Position numbers and translations under genes: made by a program. A DNA stretch of 64,000 bases from Enterococcus villorum (GTDB taxonomy: Bacteria; Bacillota; Bacilli; Lactobacillales; Enterococcaceae): contig NZ_BJWF01000001.1 in assembly GCF_007990225.1 (NCBI RefSeq), forward strand, positions 186,001-250,000. Direction: 5' to 3'. The notes below the pieces were generated by a model. It was not told the origin of the DNA, searched no databases, and saw nothing but the letters and a program-made list of their open reading frames with translations. The stretch's first letter is position 1. Every line of letters begins with the position of its first letter. Of this stretch, positions 16,957 through 28,544 are shown one piece after another.

Positions 16957-19377
16957 TTAGCGGATATTCGCTTTAACCGTTTCACTTAAGGCTTTTTCGA
17001 TTTTCGCCATTGAACGATTGATTTCTTCATCTGTCATCGTTGCTTCGGGATTTTCAAAAGTTAAACTATAGGCTAGTGATTTGTACCCTGGCTCAATATT
17101 TTCTCCTTGATAGACATCAAACAGTTGAATATTGGTTAAGAATTTACCTGCGGTGCTTCTGATAACTGTCAAAATTTCTTGATTTGTCACTGTTTCTTCC
17201 ACTAACATAGCCATGTCACGTGTAACGCTTGGAAATTTTGTTACAGCTTGGAAAGTAATTCCTTTTTGTGAAGCCTCAATAATGGAAGCTAACGCCAATT
17301 CTGCTACGTATGTTTCAGGAATATCATATTCTTTTGCCGTATTTGGATGGATTTGCCCCACAAAACCGATAGAGTGTTCACCTAAATAAATTTCAGCTGT
17401 TCTCCCTGGATGCATGTCTTCCATCTCAGCAGTTGCTTGATACGTGATTTCTTCTGAAATAGCTAATTGCTCAAATAGATTTTCTAAAAGACCTTTAATG
17501 GTATAAAAATCCACTGCTTCGTATGGATGTTGCCAACTTTTTTCTTGCCAAGTACCTGTCAGTGCCAGCGCTACATGCTTCACTTCTTGTGGCAAATGAG
17601 TCAACGGATCCTTCTCCTGATAGAAGACACGTCCGATTTCATACAAAGCAACATCGCTATTTTTTCTCGCTACATTATAGTTTACATTGTCAAGTAATCC
17701 ACTAATCAAGTTCATTCTTAACACTGAACGGTCTTCGCTCATTGGCCAGTCCAGACGTGTCACCATTGAATTTTTAGTAGTGAATTGTCGTGATTTTGCT
17801 TCAGTAGTTAAGGCATAGCTGATAGCTTCATTTAACCCGCTGTCTTCTAACAATGTGCGAACTTTACGAGTCGTTGCTTGTTCATTCGTTAAACTTCCGG
17901 CGACGGTTTCACCGCTTGGTAAAGTTGAGGGCAATCGATCATAGCCATAGATGCGAGCCACTTCTTCAATGATATCTGCTTCAATTTGGATATCCCAGCG
18001 TCTAGGAGGAACTGTCACTGTATATGTTTCACCTTCCAGTTGGTACCCAAATCCTAAGGCTTCAAAGATTTCACTGACTTCTTTGTCCGTTAAGTCTGTT
18101 CCTAAATAACGATTAATCCGAGAAAGTGTGATCGCTATTTCTACTTCTTTTGCTTGATATGTTGATCCTTTTACAGCTCCTTGGAGTACTTCGCCACCTG
18201 CCAAAGAAACAATCATCGCTGCCGCAACCTCACATGCTTTGTCAACTGTCGCTTTGTTAATTCCTTTTTCAAAACGAGCGGAAGACTCACTTCTTAAATT
18301 GAACTGTTTTGCTGTGCGTCGAATCGCAATTGAATCAAACAAAGCAGCTTCTAATGCAACGGTTGTCGTGGTTTCTGTAATTTCTGAATCCAATCCTCCC
18401 ATTACACCAGCTAAAGCTACTGGTGTTTGGCCGTTGGTAATCACAAGATTTTCTGGTGATAGTTCACGTTTTTCACCATCCAATGTCACGATAGTTTCTG
18501 CTTTTTTCGCATGACGAACAACGATTTCTTTTGAACCTAATTTCTCATAATCAAAAGCATGTAATGGTTGCCCAAATAATAATAGAATATAATTAGTCAC
18601 ATCGACTACATTATTAATGGGGCGAATCCCTTCATTCATCAAAATATTTTGTAGCCATTGCGGACTAGGCTGAATTTTAACATTTTCAATAATTCGAATT
18701 TGATAAGCTGGTACCAATTCATGGTCTTCCACAGTTACTTTGATTTTATCTGACGCTAAACGATCAACTTCTACTAATTTTTCATCATCAAATTGTGGGG
18801 TTTGGCGATAGATGGCTCCTACTTCATAGGCAACACCACGCATGGATAAAGCATCCGCACGGTTAGGCGTAATCGACAATTCAATGATCGCATCATCCAT
18901 ATCTAAATAAGAAAAAACAGGTTCGCCGTTGACACAATCTTGAGGAAGATAATAAATTCCTTCTGCGTATTCTTTAGGAACCACACTGTCAGAGTAGCCG
19001 ATTTCTTGTAAGGCACAAATCATTCCATTGGAGACTTGACCGCGCATTTTGCCTTTTTTGATTTTTACATTTCCGGCAATACGTGAATTTGGTAAAGCAA
19101 CGATCACTTTAATTCCTTTTTTCACGTTTGGAGCCCCGCAGACAATCTGCGATAGTTCTTCTTCACCAATATCTACTTGGCAAATTGACAAATGATCAGA
19201 ATCAGGATGTGGCACACATTCCATCACTTCACCAACAACGATTTTCTTCAATCCTTCTTCTGGATATGTGATTCCTTCCACTTCAATTCCTGTCACGGAC
19301 ATTTTATCAGCCAGTTCTTTGGGTGTTACTGCTGATAAATCAACGTATTTATTTAGCCATTTATAAGAAACTAACAT
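16957..19377 (-). CDS. pheT: Phenylalanine--tRNA ligase beta subunit
   Basis: Beta subunit of the (alpha-beta)2 enzyme that charges tRNA-Phe. The 806-residue protein begins [15 protein letters not shown], followed by the N-terminal OB-type tRNA-binding domain, the B3/B4 editing domain and the B5 domain. The C-terminal FDX-ACB anticodon-binding domain includes [12 protein letters not shown] and ends near the stop. It is 6 bp downstream of pheS and under the same T-box. Confidence 0.96.
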   Translation of the reverse strand: MLVSYKWLNKYVDLSAVTPKELADKMSVTGIEVEGITYPEEGLKKIVVGEVMECVPHPDSDHLSICQVDIGEEELSQIVCGAPNVKKGIKVIVALPNSRIAGNVKIKKGKMRGQVSNGMICALQEIGYSDSVVPKEYAEGIYYLPQDCVNGEPVFSYLDMDDAIIELSITPNRADALSMRGVAYEVGAIYRQTPQFDDEKLVEVDRLASDKIKVTVEDHELVPAYQIRIIENVKIQPSPQWLQNILMNEGIRPINNVVDVTNYILLLFGQPLHAFDYEKLGSKEIVVRHAKKAETIVTLDGEKRELSPENLVITNGQTPVALAGVMGGLDSEITETTTTVALEAALFDSIAIRRTAKQFNLRSESSARFEKGINKATVDKACEVAAAMIVSLAGGEVLQGAVKGSTYQAKEVEIAITLSRINRYLGTDLTDKEVSEIFEALGFGYQLEGETYTVTVPPRRWDIQIEADIIEEVARIYGYDRLPSTLPSGETVAGSLTNEQATTRKVRTLLEDSGLNEAISYALTTEAKSRQFTTKNSMVTRLDWPMSEDRSVLRMNLISGLLDNVNYNVARKNSDVALYEIGRVFYQEKDPLTHLPQEVKHVALALTGTWQEKSWQHPYEAVDFYTIKGLLENLFEQLAISEEITYQATAEMEDMHPGRTAEIYLGEHSIGFVGQIHPNTAKEYDIPETYVAELALASIIEASQKGITFQAVTKFPSVTRDMAMLVEETVTNQEILTVIRSTAGKFLTNIQLFDVYQGENIEPGYKSLAYSLTFENPEATMTDEEINRSMAKIEKALSETVKANIR

Positions 19378-19383
19378 CTTTTT

Positions 19384-20427
19384 TTACTCTCCTTTGAACT
19401 GACTTAAGAAACGTAAGTCATTTTGATAGAAATTACGGATATCATTGACACCGTAACGTAACATTGCTACTCGATCTGGACCAAGGCCAAAGGCAAAACC
19501 AGTGTACTCTTCTGGGTCAATCCCTGACATTTTCAACACATTTGGATGAACCATTCCTGCACCTAAAATTTCAATCCAACCTGTATGTTTGCAGACATTA
19601 CATCCAGCTCCACCACATTTAAAGCAGCTAACATCTACTTCAACAGATGGTTCTGTGAATGGGAAATAACTTGGGCGTAAACGAATTTCACGTTCTTCAC
19701 CAAACATTTTTTTCATCACGACTTCTAATGTCCCTTTTAAATCTCCCATGGTGATATTCTTATCAATAACTAAGCCTTCTATTTGATGGAATTGATGGCT
19801 GTGTGTCGCATCATCTGTGTCACGACGAAACACTTTTCCAGGTGAGATCATTCGTAACGCACCTTTTGAAAAGTCATGTTTTTCCATGGTACGAGCTTGA
19901 ACAGGCGAGGTATGTGTACGAATCAATATTTCTTCGGAAATATAAAAAGTATCTTGCATATCTCTGGCAGGATGATCTTTTGGTAAATTCATTCGTTCAA
20001 AATTATAATGATCGGATTCCACTTCCTCCCCTTCAACGATTTGATACCCCATACCGACAAAAATATCTTCGATTTCTTCCATTATTTGTGTCAAAATATG
20101 ACGTGTGCCTTGTTTCACTTGACGCCCTGGTAAAGTAACGTCAATGGTTTCTTTTGCTAATGAAGCTTGTAAAGCTGTGGCTTCTAATTCTTGTTTTTTT
20201 CGTTCGATTTCTGCCGTCAGATAATCACGGATTTCATTGGCAAAACTTCCTACTTTAGGTCGTTCTTCTGGACTTAAATCTTTCATTCCTCGTAAAACTT
20301 CGGTAATGGGACCTTTTTTCCCTAAAGTTTCTACACGGATTTGATTTAATTCTTTTAAATCCTGTGCAGTCGTAATTTTAACAATCGTTGCTTCTTTCAA
20401 GCTTTCTAGTTGGGCTTGTAAAGACAT
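19384..20427 (-). CDS. pheS: Phenylalanine--tRNA ligase alpha subunit
   Basis: Catalytic subunit, 347 residues, class II synthetase. Motif 2 region is [19 protein letters not shown]; motif 3 is [29 protein letters not shown] cluster, common in Firmicute PheS, probably binds zinc. It starts behind a GGAGG site, about 30 bp after the T-box terminator. Confidence 0.96.
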   Translation of the reverse strand: MSLQAQLESLKEATIVKITTAQDLKELNQIRVETLGKKGPITEVLRGMKDLSPEERPKVGSFANEIRDYLTAEIERKKQELEATALQASLAKETIDVTLPGRQVKQGTRHILTQIMEEIEDIFVGMGYQIVEGEEVESDHYNFERMNLPKDHPARDMQDTFYISEEILIRTHTSPVQARTMEKHDFSKGALRMISPGKVFRRDTDDATHSHQFHQIEGLVIDKNITMGDLKGTLEVVMKKMFGEEREIRLRPSYFPFTEPSVEVDVSCFKCGGAGCNVCKHTGWIEILGAGMVHPNVLKMSGIDPEEYTGFAFGLGPDRVAMLRYGVNDIRNFYQNDLRFLSQFKGE

Positions 20428-20452
20428 TGTCTGTTTCCTCCTTCAAATTCAA

Positions 20453-20690
20453 ATACAAAAAAGACCTCATTCCTATCAAGGAACGAGGTCTTCGCGTTAC
20501 CATCCTAATTTACGGTTAAAAACCGTACACTTACTTTTTTTAACGACAATTGCCGGTCTGAAACGATCAGACGAACTCAGAAAGTGAACTTCATTTTTCA
20601 AACACAGGATCTGCTTACAGTCTCTGACAGACCTCCCTGAACTGGTTTAGCCAAACTACTCTTTTTCTTCAACGTTCTTTATCTATTTAT
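20453..20690 (-). promoter_or_regulatory. T-box leader of pheST, Phe (TTC) specifier
   Basis: Read on the minus strand, the T-box sequence AGGATGGTAACGCG occupies 20506-20493. The terminator AAGACCTCGTTCC / GGAATGAGGTCTT plus a T-run ends near 20455. In stem I the run AATGAAGTTCACTTTCTGAG carries TTC at 20588-20586 in the specifier position, fitting phenylalanine. Uncharged tRNA-Phe would pair with it and allow readthrough. Confidence 0.9.
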
Positions 20691-20723
20691 ATAATGCCAG
20701 TTTACAAGATTTTATTGACAAAA

Positions 20724-21065
20724 TCAACTGCATTCTTCTTCCGTTACCCATTTTTCACTCCAGACTTGCAATTGAATCATGGCTTTTTGTAAGTCTGCAC
20801 CTTTTTCAGTTAACATATACTCTGAACGACTCGACTCTTTACAAGCAAAATTTCTTGTAATAATCTTTTCTTTTTCAAGTTCTTTTAATCGTTCGACTAA
20901 AACACGATCACTCACCATCGGTATTTTCGCTGCGAGATCAACAAAGCGTTGCGGACCATTTTCGAGCAAAACATCGATAATCAATCCATTCCATTTTTTA
21001 CCCAAAACAGAAAAAGTTTTTTCAAATTTAGGACATAGAGCGAAATCTGTCTGTGTTAGCTCCAT
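20724..21065 (-). CDS. HxlR-family winged-helix regulator
   Basis: DNA-binding protein of 113 residues. It has the HxlR plan: an N-terminal Cys (CPKFEKTFSVLGKKW), a winged helix-turn-helix (GPQRFVDLAAKIPMVSDRVLVERLKELE), a wing ending SEYMLTEKG, and a C-terminal dimer helix. The ATG at 21065 has GAGGTG six bases upstream. Such proteins often respond to electrophiles or redox stress and control nitro- or quinone reductases. A perfect 17-bp inverted repeat 34-50 bp upstream suggests autoregulation. The same repeat lies in the promoter of the nitroreductase gene at 30613, the likely target. Confidence 0.88.
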   Translation of the reverse strand: MELTQTDFALCPKFEKTFSVLGKKWNGLIIDVLLENGPQRFVDLAAKIPMVSDRVLVERLKELEKEKIITRNFACKESSRSEYMLTEKGADLQKAMIQLQVWSEKWVTEEECS

Positions 21066-21098
21066 TTTACTCACCTCTTTTTAAGAGTATAACATATT

Positions 21099-21115
21099 AC
21101 TTACAAAGTGTAAGT
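21099..21115. promoter_or_regulatory. Inverted-repeat operator of the HxlR gene
   Basis: ACTTAC-AAAGT-GTAAGT is a perfect 6-5-6 inverted repeat just upstream of the HxlR start. A second copy with the same spacing is at 30538-30554. Confidence 0.65.
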
Positions 21116-21134
21116 CTTAGTTGCTCAATCATTA

Positions 21135-24100
21135 TTATTTATTAAGATTTATTATTTTCTTCGCTCGTAACAAAACAAGAAAAACATCACTGACAGGCTT
21201 TTCTAAAGATTCCGATAGAGCTTGCTGATACAAATTCAATTGACCACGATATTTTTGTACAATCGAATCAATCGCTACTTGGCTTTCACTATCTAAAATA
21301 TAATCGGTCTTAAAATCATATAATTGAATGTGGGTTGGAAATTCGATATAGCCATCGACGATTCCGTGGACTAATAATTCGTCTTCTTCATTTGAATAGT
21401 CTTTAAATACCTGATTTGCTGGTAGTAGCATCGAAAAAGGTTGCTCTCGTTTGACAAGTTCTTTGTGCTTGATTAATTCTTTCCCTAATGCTGTTTCAAA
21501 AAACCAAAGAATGGCAGAAAAATCTATTTGTTTGGCTACTTTAGAGTCTACCAGACGTTTTTCAACCAATTCATCTAATAATGTTTGCAATGATTCGGTC
21601 GTTGGCCTCTCTAGAGGAAGCAATTGCAATAAGTAATGCGTGGCTGTCCCTACAGCGGCTGCGGATACCCTCTGTGATTTTTGCAAAAAACGCGGTTGTG
21701 CTAACGTCTCTTGCGTGTAACGAAATTGACGATTCAATCCTCGTGTCTCATTGCTTTCCCAGACAAGTTTTGCATCCATCGTGTCATCTGGGTCCTCAAA
21801 TAATCGCTTGATTTCAGAAACAGATTGGTAACTGGTCGTTTGCGTCGATTCTTTGAAAGGATAACGATAGTCTAAACGTGCTTTTAAAGAAGCAGCTAAT
21901 TGTGTTTGATCAACCATTACGTTTTCTGCTTCCAAATTTTCTTTATTAGCCAAAAATTGTCTCTTTTCTAACATGGTTTGTTGATTCATCCAAGTAATGG
22001 AAAAGCGACTGTCATTGTGATTCAGTTGAGAAAAAACAGTGGTGTGTTCATTGTAATTTTTCATCAGTGGGTGTCGCATCAAGCTAAAGCCGATCCAATT
22101 CATCAAGCTGCTTTTTCCTTTTAAGCGTGTGGTTGGCTCTAAAACAAGGTTGGTTTGTTCAGAAGCTTCTGCCCAACTTTTCAACGTATCTTCTTTATTT
22201 TTATAAGAACCGACGATGAATAATTTTTGTTCTGCTCTGGTGAGACCCACGTATAATTTACGCATTTCTTCTGATAATAATTTGTTTTGTTTCGCTAATT
22301 TAATAGCCTGATAAGGGAGCGTATCATATAACACCCTCGTGTCAGGTTCCATATAACGAATACCGGCTCCTGTCTTTTCATCAAACACATATCGTTTTCT
22401 TAAATCTTGTAAATTGAATTGCTTAGTCATATCTAATAAGAAAACAATGGGAAATTCTAGCCCTTTACTTGCATGGATTGTCATCACTCGTACTGCATTA
22501 TCTGCTGAAGTGATCACTGGTTCTGCTAAATCTTTGTCTTTTTCTTGCATTTTCTCAATAAAACGCACGAATTGATACAACCCTTTAAAGGAGCTTTGTT
22601 CATAGGACTTGGCACGATCAACTAAAGCATACAAATTGGCTTGTCTTTGCGCCCCAGCTGGTAATCCTGCGACATATTCCAAATAACCCGTTTGGAAATA
22701 GACTTCCCATAAAAGATCTGTAATGGAAGAACGACGGGCAAGTTCTCGCCAATTTTCCAATTGTTCATTGAAATGACGTAATTTATCTGCCAATTCATCC
22801 TTATTTTCTAATTGATACACAAGAACAGCTTCATAATAAGTATGCGTTCGATCCGCTAAACGTATTTGAGCAAGTTCTGGTTCAATCAACCCGACAATTG
22901 GCGAGCGTAAAACAGAAGCCAACGGAATATCTTGATAAGGGTTATCGATCAACTGTAACAAAGAAATCATCGTTCGTAGTTCGGTCGATTGGAAATAATT
23001 TTGTGCATCATTCATTTCTAATGGGATCTCAAGTGTTTTAAAAATTTCAAGTATGGTTAAATTATTTTTCTTTGTTGGTGTTAAAAGAACAATGTCTTTA
23101 TATTCAACCGGACGATTTTGTTTTGCCTTCTTATCATAAATCATAAATTTCCCATCAATTAATTCACGGATTTTTAAAGCAGTCATAAAAAGTTCGCCTT
23201 CTGTTTTGTCTTCTAAGCTTTCATCCATTGGTAAATCCAACGTAGGTTCTTCTTCTTTTTCATAAATCAACAATTCGGGTTCAAACTGTTTACTTTCAGG
23301 AAAATCAGAAAAACCTAAAATTAATTGTGCTGCCTCATCATAAGAAATCTGTCCTACGACAGGATCCATGAGTTGTTGAAAAATTAAATTGGTAAAACTC
23401 AAAACTTCCTTTCTTGATCGGAAATTTTCTGCCAAAACGATACGACGCCCTCCATTAGACGTTGAAAATGCCTCATATTTTTCGACAAATAAACTAGGAT
23501 CAGCTAACCGAAAAGAATAAATGGATTGTTTGACGTCTCCAACCATAAACATATTTCCTTTGGTATCATTGGGGTTTCTAAGCCAATAAAGAATGGCTTC
23601 TTGTAATTGATTAATATCTTGATATTCATCCACCATGACCTCTTTAAATTGCTTACGATAATGGTCTGATGCTTCACTTGGCAACCATTCTTCATCTGCT
23701 TGTTCAGTCAAAATTTGCAGAGTAAGGTGCTCCAAATCATTGAAATCCAATACGCCTTTTTCTCTTTTTCGTTGACTAAACCCTGCCATGAACTGTTTCG
23801 TGATTTTCGTCATTTCTTCGACTAACGGAGCGGCTTTTTGGGTAAATGCTGTGATTTGTTCAGGAGACAAAGGAAAGTAATTCTTTCCAATTTGTTGAAT
23901 GATTTTTTTTGCTTGATCTCTTAGATTTTTCACTTCAGCCGAGCGTTCTTTTAATTCTGCTTTACGACTACTTTTGAAGGTTGAAAAAGTTAAAGATTCC
24001 AAGCCATCATAAGCTTTAATCAGTTGATCTTGTAATAAATTTTCATAGATCTGCTGAATTTGTTTTTTTTCTTCCGCGACTTGATCGAACATTTTTTCAA

Positions 24101-24851
24101 GACCATCTTCTTGCGCTAAAGCAATCATTTCTTCGTAAAGGCGGACACATTGTGCCATATCAGCTAGTAAAAGTGGTCGAAGTTGGCTTTGATATAATGG
24201 TGAGTTTTCCATTCCTTCTTTTAAATCATAACTTGTCACTAATTGATCTAACCATTTGTTTGGATCAGGATTAGCACGAGCAAATTCATAAAGGGAGAAA
24301 ACGAGATTTGTTAAACCATCATCTGAGCGATCATTCGAAAAATTCATCGTTAATTGGAAAAATTCTTCACGATTTTCCGCATAAAATGACTCTCTTAACT
24401 CATCCCATACGTCTTCTTTCATTAAAATTGTCTCCGTCTCATCAGTTAACATGCGAAAAACAGGATCAATGTCGATTAAATAATAATAACGCCGAATAAC
24501 GGTTAGACAAAAGGCATGGAGTGTTGAAATATTGGCATTAGGTAATAAAACCAGCTGTTTGGTAAAATGTTGTTGATTGAGTGGATCGCTTTCGCTATTT
24601 ACCGCTTCTTGTAAGGCTTCTTGGATACGCTCCTTCATTTCTTTTGCAGCAGCTTCCGTAAAGGTAACAATCAATAGTTCATCGATATTGAACCCCATCT
24701 TCAATTTTTCAATGACACGACGGACAAGCACGGTCGTTTTTCCAGAACCGGCAGATGCTGATACAAGTAAATTGTCCCCTTGATCGAATATGGCTTGCCA
24801 TTGTTCGTCGGTGAATCGTTCATTTTCTGGTCTTAAAGGAATTTGAGTCAT
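21135..24851 (-). CDS. addA: ATP-dependent helicase/nuclease subunit A
   Basis: Motor and one nuclease of the AddAB (RexAB) double-strand break resection enzyme, the Gram-positive counterpart of RecBCD. The 1238-residue UvrD-like protein has Walker A ASAGSGKTTVLV near residue 35, motif II VDEYQDIN, the TIHASKGLEF motif, and motif VI YVGLTRAEQKL. Near the C-terminus is the PD-(D/E)XK nuclease (VHGIVDGYIEF then LYDFKTD). Its start overlaps the addB stop by four bases. Both are full length, so recombination repair looks intact. Confidence 0.96.
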   Translation of the reverse strand: MTQIPLRPENERFTDEQWQAIFDQGDNLLVSASAGSGKTTVLVRRVIEKLKMGFNIDELLIVTFTEAAAKEMKERIQEALQEAVNSESDPLNQQHFTKQLVLLPNANISTLHAFCLTVIRRYYYLIDIDPVFRMLTDETETILMKEDVWDELRESFYAENREEFFQLTMNFSNDRSDDGLTNLVFSLYEFARANPDPNKWLDQLVTSYDLKEGMENSPLYQSQLRPLLLADMAQCVRLYEEMIALAQEDGLEKMFDQVAEEKKQIQQIYENLLQDQLIKAYDGLESLTFSTFKSSRKAELKERSAEVKNLRDQAKKIIQQIGKNYFPLSPEQITAFTQKAAPLVEEMTKITKQFMAGFSQRKREKGVLDFNDLEHLTLQILTEQADEEWLPSEASDHYRKQFKEVMVDEYQDINQLQEAILYWLRNPNDTKGNMFMVGDVKQSIYSFRLADPSLFVEKYEAFSTSNGGRRIVLAENFRSRKEVLSFTNLIFQQLMDPVVGQISYDEAAQLILGFSDFPESKQFEPELLIYEKEEEPTLDLPMDESLEDKTEGELFMTALKIRELIDGKFMIYDKKAKQNRPVEYKDIVLLTPTKKNNLTILEIFKTLEIPLEMNDAQNYFQSTELRTMISLLQLIDNPYQDIPLASVLRSPIVGLIEPELAQIRLADRTHTYYEAVLVYQLENKDELADKLRHFNEQLENWRELARRSSITDLLWEVYFQTGYLEYVAGLPAGAQRQANLYALVDRAKSYEQSSFKGLYQFVRFIEKMQEKDKDLAEPVITSADNAVRVMTIHASKGLEFPIVFLLDMTKQFNLQDLRKRYVFDEKTGAGIRYMEPDTRVLYDTLPYQAIKLAKQNKLLSEEMRKLYVGLTRAEQKLFIVGSYKNKEDTLKSWAEASEQTNLVLEPTTRLKGKSSLMNWIGFSLMRHPLMKNYNEHTTVFSQLNHNDSRFSITWMNQQTMLEKRQFLANKENLEAENVMVDQTQLAASLKARLDYRYPFKESTQTTSYQSVSEIKRLFEDPDDTMDAKLVWESNETRGLNRQFRYTQETLAQPRFLQKSQRVSAAAVGTATHYLLQLLPLERPTTESLQTLLDELVEKRLVDSKVAKQIDFSAILWFFETALGKELIKHKELVKREQPFSMLLPANQVFKDYSNEEDELLVHGIVDGYIEFPTHIQLYDFKTDYILDSESQVAIDSIVQKYRGQLNLYQQALSESLEKPVSDVFLVLLRAKKIINLNK

Positions 24852-27800
24852 TCTTCTTCCTCACTCCTTTTTATTATTCTTCGCAGTGCTTCTTCTTTGT
24901 TTAACTTTTCAAGTCGATGGTAATTATTTTCTTTTAACATCACATCAAACGTACAAATACTTCTGAAAGGACAAAATTGACAAGCAAGTCGTTCTTTGTC
25001 TTTATAGGCAGGGTTTAACTTAATTTCTCCAGAAGTAATTTTCTCACCAGCTAAACGCATATTGGCACGGTTATGTGCCATGAATAGCTGCAATTCTTCT
25101 TCAGAATAAAATTTTTCTTTACTAAAACTCCCTTTTTGATATTCCTCTTTCGCATTCTTTTTCACAGGATAAATCAAAGAATTTTCTTTAGCTTCCAATG
25201 AATGGTCCAGCACTTCCAATAATTGAGGGTCATCTACAAAAATACCGTCATAACTAAATTTCTTTAATGTCTCTTTTTCTATTTCTTTCGTATCAGTCAA
25301 AATCGGATTATGAACATGTAAGTAATACGATCCGGCTGGTCGAACTGCAGCTTTCCCAGTCAGTCTAACCGCATCCATCAATGCCACATCCAGATAAGTT
25401 AACAATTGCATCGCCATTCCATAATAGGCTTCGGTCACATCAAATGAACGCCCGCTTGATTTATAATCTACTACGCTAAGCCAAGTATCTGCTTGTTCAA
25501 CTGCGACATCTACTCGGTCAATTTTCCCCCGAACATGTAATTTTCCACCATTATTAAGGGGTAGTTCTAGACCAGGAATTCCTTTGGCTCCTGCAATTTG
25601 TCCAAATAATATTTCTGTTTGCAAAGGTTTCATTCCTGTGTTTTTACTTTGTTTTTGTAAAGCCCAAGCGACTTTTTGAATCGTTTGTCCTAATTGATAA
25701 CGAATATAATTCATTCGGGCGGAACTATCCAAAATCTCAAAACGCAGTTCACCAAATACCTCTTGTAATACTTTTTCCGTGAATTCTTTTCGCTGTTTTT
25801 CTGACATTTCCACTAAAGACAACTGATTCGAAAATAATAATTTAAAGAAACGGTCCAATGATTCATGGTAGAAGTCACCCGTCGCAGCTGGTGTTAAACC
25901 ATAAACCATCCGCTCTTTCAGTTTCAAACCAAATTGCACAAAATATTTGTATTCGCAATTATAGAAATTTTCTAACCTAGAAATAGATGTATAGATATCT
26001 TTTCCATAAAGCTCTTCTGCCATTTTTTGTGGTAATGAAACAGGTAGATTTAGATGGTCTTGGCTTTCAAAAACTCTTAAAGCAAAGTTCCGCCATTTTG
26101 ATTGTAAAATTCTTTCTCTTAGTTCCAACCAATAAACAGGGATCTTTTTTTTCTCTTCTTTTGCGATGCGGTAAATATGATTAATCGTGTTAATGCCACT
26201 TCGATACGTACCAACATGACAATCTGGGTCACTTTCTAAAAGAAGGTGTTCTTTCCTTTCGATGGATACGCCCAAATAATCATGAATACGTCGTAAATAA
26301 GGAGACATCTTCAAAGTATTCGTATCATAGCTTTGCGAATAACTTAAATAGAGTCGTTCTGTTGCAGAGGAAAAGACTAGATAAGCTTGTAAAGGCTCAA
26401 AAGTCAGGTTCTCTTTTGCTGGGTCAAATAAAAATTTTTCATCTGCTAAACGGGTGTTTAATTGTTCTCTTTCTTCACTTGTTAGCAAACCTTTTGTCTC
26501 TTTGCGATCAGGAAATACCTGATCATTTAATCCGATAGCAAACGTAATTTTTGCTTGATTTGCCCGCACGAGTTCTAATCGGTTAATAAGCACTTGATCA
26601 ATTGCTGTAGGGATCTTACCATAACTTAAATTTTCAAGTCCACTCATTATGATTTCTTGAAACAACGACCAATCGAAATCAGTATCGCCATAAATCAAAG
26701 AATATTCATCAAGTAAATCAATCAATGCGCCCCATGTTTGTTCATGGTTTCGTGCCGCTGCTAAATTGCCCCGTTCAACTTCTTGGTTACGCCAAAATAG
26801 CAACTGTTGCTGTACGCCACTAGAGATTAAAAAGCGATAAAAAACAGTTGCGCCTTCTTGTCCTGTTTTACATCTTTTGATTTCTTCAAAAAATGTGGGA
26901 ACTTTCTCTTTGAAAAAATGTCTGATTTCATTTGAGTAATTTTCTAGTTGCTGCACATCTTCTAACTGTTCCGCCTCAAAATCATAAGAAACAAATTGCC
27001 AATCTTTTTCTCTTGTCCAATAAGTCCCTTGATAGTTGTAGGCAAGCGCCACATTTTCTGTCATATCTAGTTTTGTGCGGAACTGATTTCTTTGCTTTCG
27101 CCAACTTTCTAAATCAAGGGTTTGATCTTCTTCACAAATAAATAATTCGGTTTTAAAAAATCGCATGATATCATTTAATCGATACGCATAACGGTCAAGC
27201 GAAAACAAGCTGTTGATCCATTCGATCAATGGATGGTTTTCCATTAACTGCTCTTCATCAATATAATACGGTATCGCCATTTCTTTAAAAACAGGTTGGA
27301 TCAAATTCCCATAAAATCCCATATCTTTTGTTAAAATTTGAATGTCACGATACCGATAATGTTCTTCACTCACTAATCGCCTAATTTCAACAGCCAACTG
27401 GCGCACTTCTTCTGTCGCGTTTTCTGCTTCCCATACCTTCAATGCCTCTTGTTCTTCTAATTTTATGGGTTTAATTTTTTTATTACTAGACGTGTCTTCC
27501 CACATTTTTTGCAAATTTTGAAGAGCAAATGGCAAGGAATGCGCGGGTGCGTACTTTTCAACAAAAACGGGTATTTTTCGTTCTTTTGCGCTAGAAATTA
27601 ATTGAAAATATAGTTTTCCTGTTTCATGAAAAAGTGTCAATAGCTCAGGCATTTCAGTAATATAAGGGCGATCTAGTAGTAAGTCAACAACTAAACGTCC
27701 TTTTTCCATCATGACTTGCAACAATTGATATTCTTGTGCATTCACCCGAGTAAATCCGCTAACGATGAACTTTACTTCTGACATCTCTTGCGTCTGCATA

Positions 27801-28381
27801 TAATTGGCTAGAATTGTCAACGCGTCTTCTACTTGTAATGCTCTTTTAAGGAGTTCTTCTTCAAAAGCGGTAAAGATCAATTGTAAATCCTTCATTTTCA
27901 ATTGTTGATTTTCTTCCTTTGGTGATTCAGTCGGTTGTGAAAAAACTAAATCTTCTGGAGCAATCTTTCCAATCTGTAGTTCATTGTAAAGCTCTTGTAA
28001 TTGCTTGATAAATCCCTTTTTATTAATTTCTCCACGAAAAATGGTTAAGTTCTCTTCATTTTTTTCTAGTATTTGGCGTAAGATCATTGCAGAACCAGAT
28101 TCTGTCAGCTCATTTCCACTAAGTAAAGTTGTTTGTTGGAGCAAATACCAAGCAAGTCGGTAAAAACTAAAAACTTGAACGTTTGTCGTGCTAAAGGCTG
28201 ATTTTCCACTTTTTTTACGTAATTGCGCTAATATTTCTTGTTCCTGTTCAAATTTATTATAGTTCGGTACAAGGAAAAATACTTGATGATTTCTATCTTC
28301 TGCAAGCCAATCGACTGCTTCATCGATCAACATTGCTTGGTGATCTTTTCGAGCGGTTCCGAGAATAAATTGTAAAGACAT
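24848..28381 (-). CDS. addB: ATP-dependent helicase/nuclease subunit B
   Basis: Second subunit of AddAB, 1177 residues, with a C-terminal PD-(D/E)XK nuclease (RVDV... LSVVDYKSS). An iron-sulphur cluster is formed by one cysteine before the nuclease (FYNCEYKYF) and three after (CQFCPFRSIC). The N-terminal ATP site is degenerate: LGTARKDHQ stands where B. subtilis AddB has GRSGSGKT, as in the RexB proteins of lactic acid bacteria. It is the first gene of the addBA operon. Confidence 0.95.
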   Translation of the reverse strand: MSLQFILGTARKDHQAMLIDEAVDWLAEDRNHQVFFLVPNYNKFEQEQEILAQLRKKSGKSAFSTTNVQVFSFYRLAWYLLQQTTLLSGNELTESGSAMILRQILEKNEENLTIFRGEINKKGFIKQLQELYNELQIGKIAPEDLVFSQPTESPKEENQQLKMKDLQLIFTAFEEELLKRALQVEDALTILANYMQTQEMSEVKFIVSGFTRVNAQEYQLLQVMMEKGRLVVDLLLDRPYITEMPELLTLFHETGKLYFQLISSAKERKIPVFVEKYAPAHSLPFALQNLQKMWEDTSSNKKIKPIKLEEQEALKVWEAENATEEVRQLAVEIRRLVSEEHYRYRDIQILTKDMGFYGNLIQPVFKEMAIPYYIDEEQLMENHPLIEWINSLFSLDRYAYRLNDIMRFFKTELFICEEDQTLDLESWRKQRNQFRTKLDMTENVALAYNYQGTYWTREKDWQFVSYDFEAEQLEDVQQLENYSNEIRHFFKEKVPTFFEEIKRCKTGQEGATVFYRFLISSGVQQQLLFWRNQEVERGNLAAARNHEQTWGALIDLLDEYSLIYGDTDFDWSLFQEIIMSGLENLSYGKIPTAIDQVLINRLELVRANQAKITFAIGLNDQVFPDRKETKGLLTSEEREQLNTRLADEKFLFDPAKENLTFEPLQAYLVFSSATERLYLSYSQSYDTNTLKMSPYLRRIHDYLGVSIERKEHLLLESDPDCHVGTYRSGINTINHIYRIAKEEKKKIPVYWLELRERILQSKWRNFALRVFESQDHLNLPVSLPQKMAEELYGKDIYTSISRLENFYNCEYKYFVQFGLKLKERMVYGLTPAATGDFYHESLDRFFKLLFSNQLSLVEMSEKQRKEFTEKVLQEVFGELRFEILDSSARMNYIRYQLGQTIQKVAWALQKQSKNTGMKPLQTEILFGQIAGAKGIPGLELPLNNGGKLHVRGKIDRVDVAVEQADTWLSVVDYKSSGRSFDVTEAYYGMAMQLLTYLDVALMDAVRLTGKAAVRPAGSYYLHVHNPILTDTKEIEKETLKKFSYDGIFVDDPQLLEVLDHSLEAKENSLIYPVKKNAKEEYQKGSFSKEKFYSEEELQLFMAHNRANMRLAGEKITSGEIKLNPAYKDKERLACQFCPFRSICTFDVMLKENNYHRLEKLNKEEALRRIIKRSEEEE

Positions 28382-28488
28382 TTTCCCTCTCCTTATCTGT
28401 TGAAGTCACTTTCTTATTCATTATACCAAAAAATCTGAACATTTGTTCTTTCTGTTTCTAATTTTACAATTATATTTGATACAAAAAT

Positions 28489-28533
28489 AGAGTGTGAGAC
28501 AAAAAGTAAAGAATACTTTTTGTCTCACACTCT
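28489..28533. terminator. Perfect 20-bp hairpin between addB and the peptide transporter
   Basis: AGAGTGTGAGACAAAAAGTA pairs fully with its reverse complement across a five-base loop. On the minus strand it is followed by ATTTTTG, so it ends the peptide-transporter transcript. Confidence 0.88.
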
Positions 28534-28544
28534 AAATATGTGTA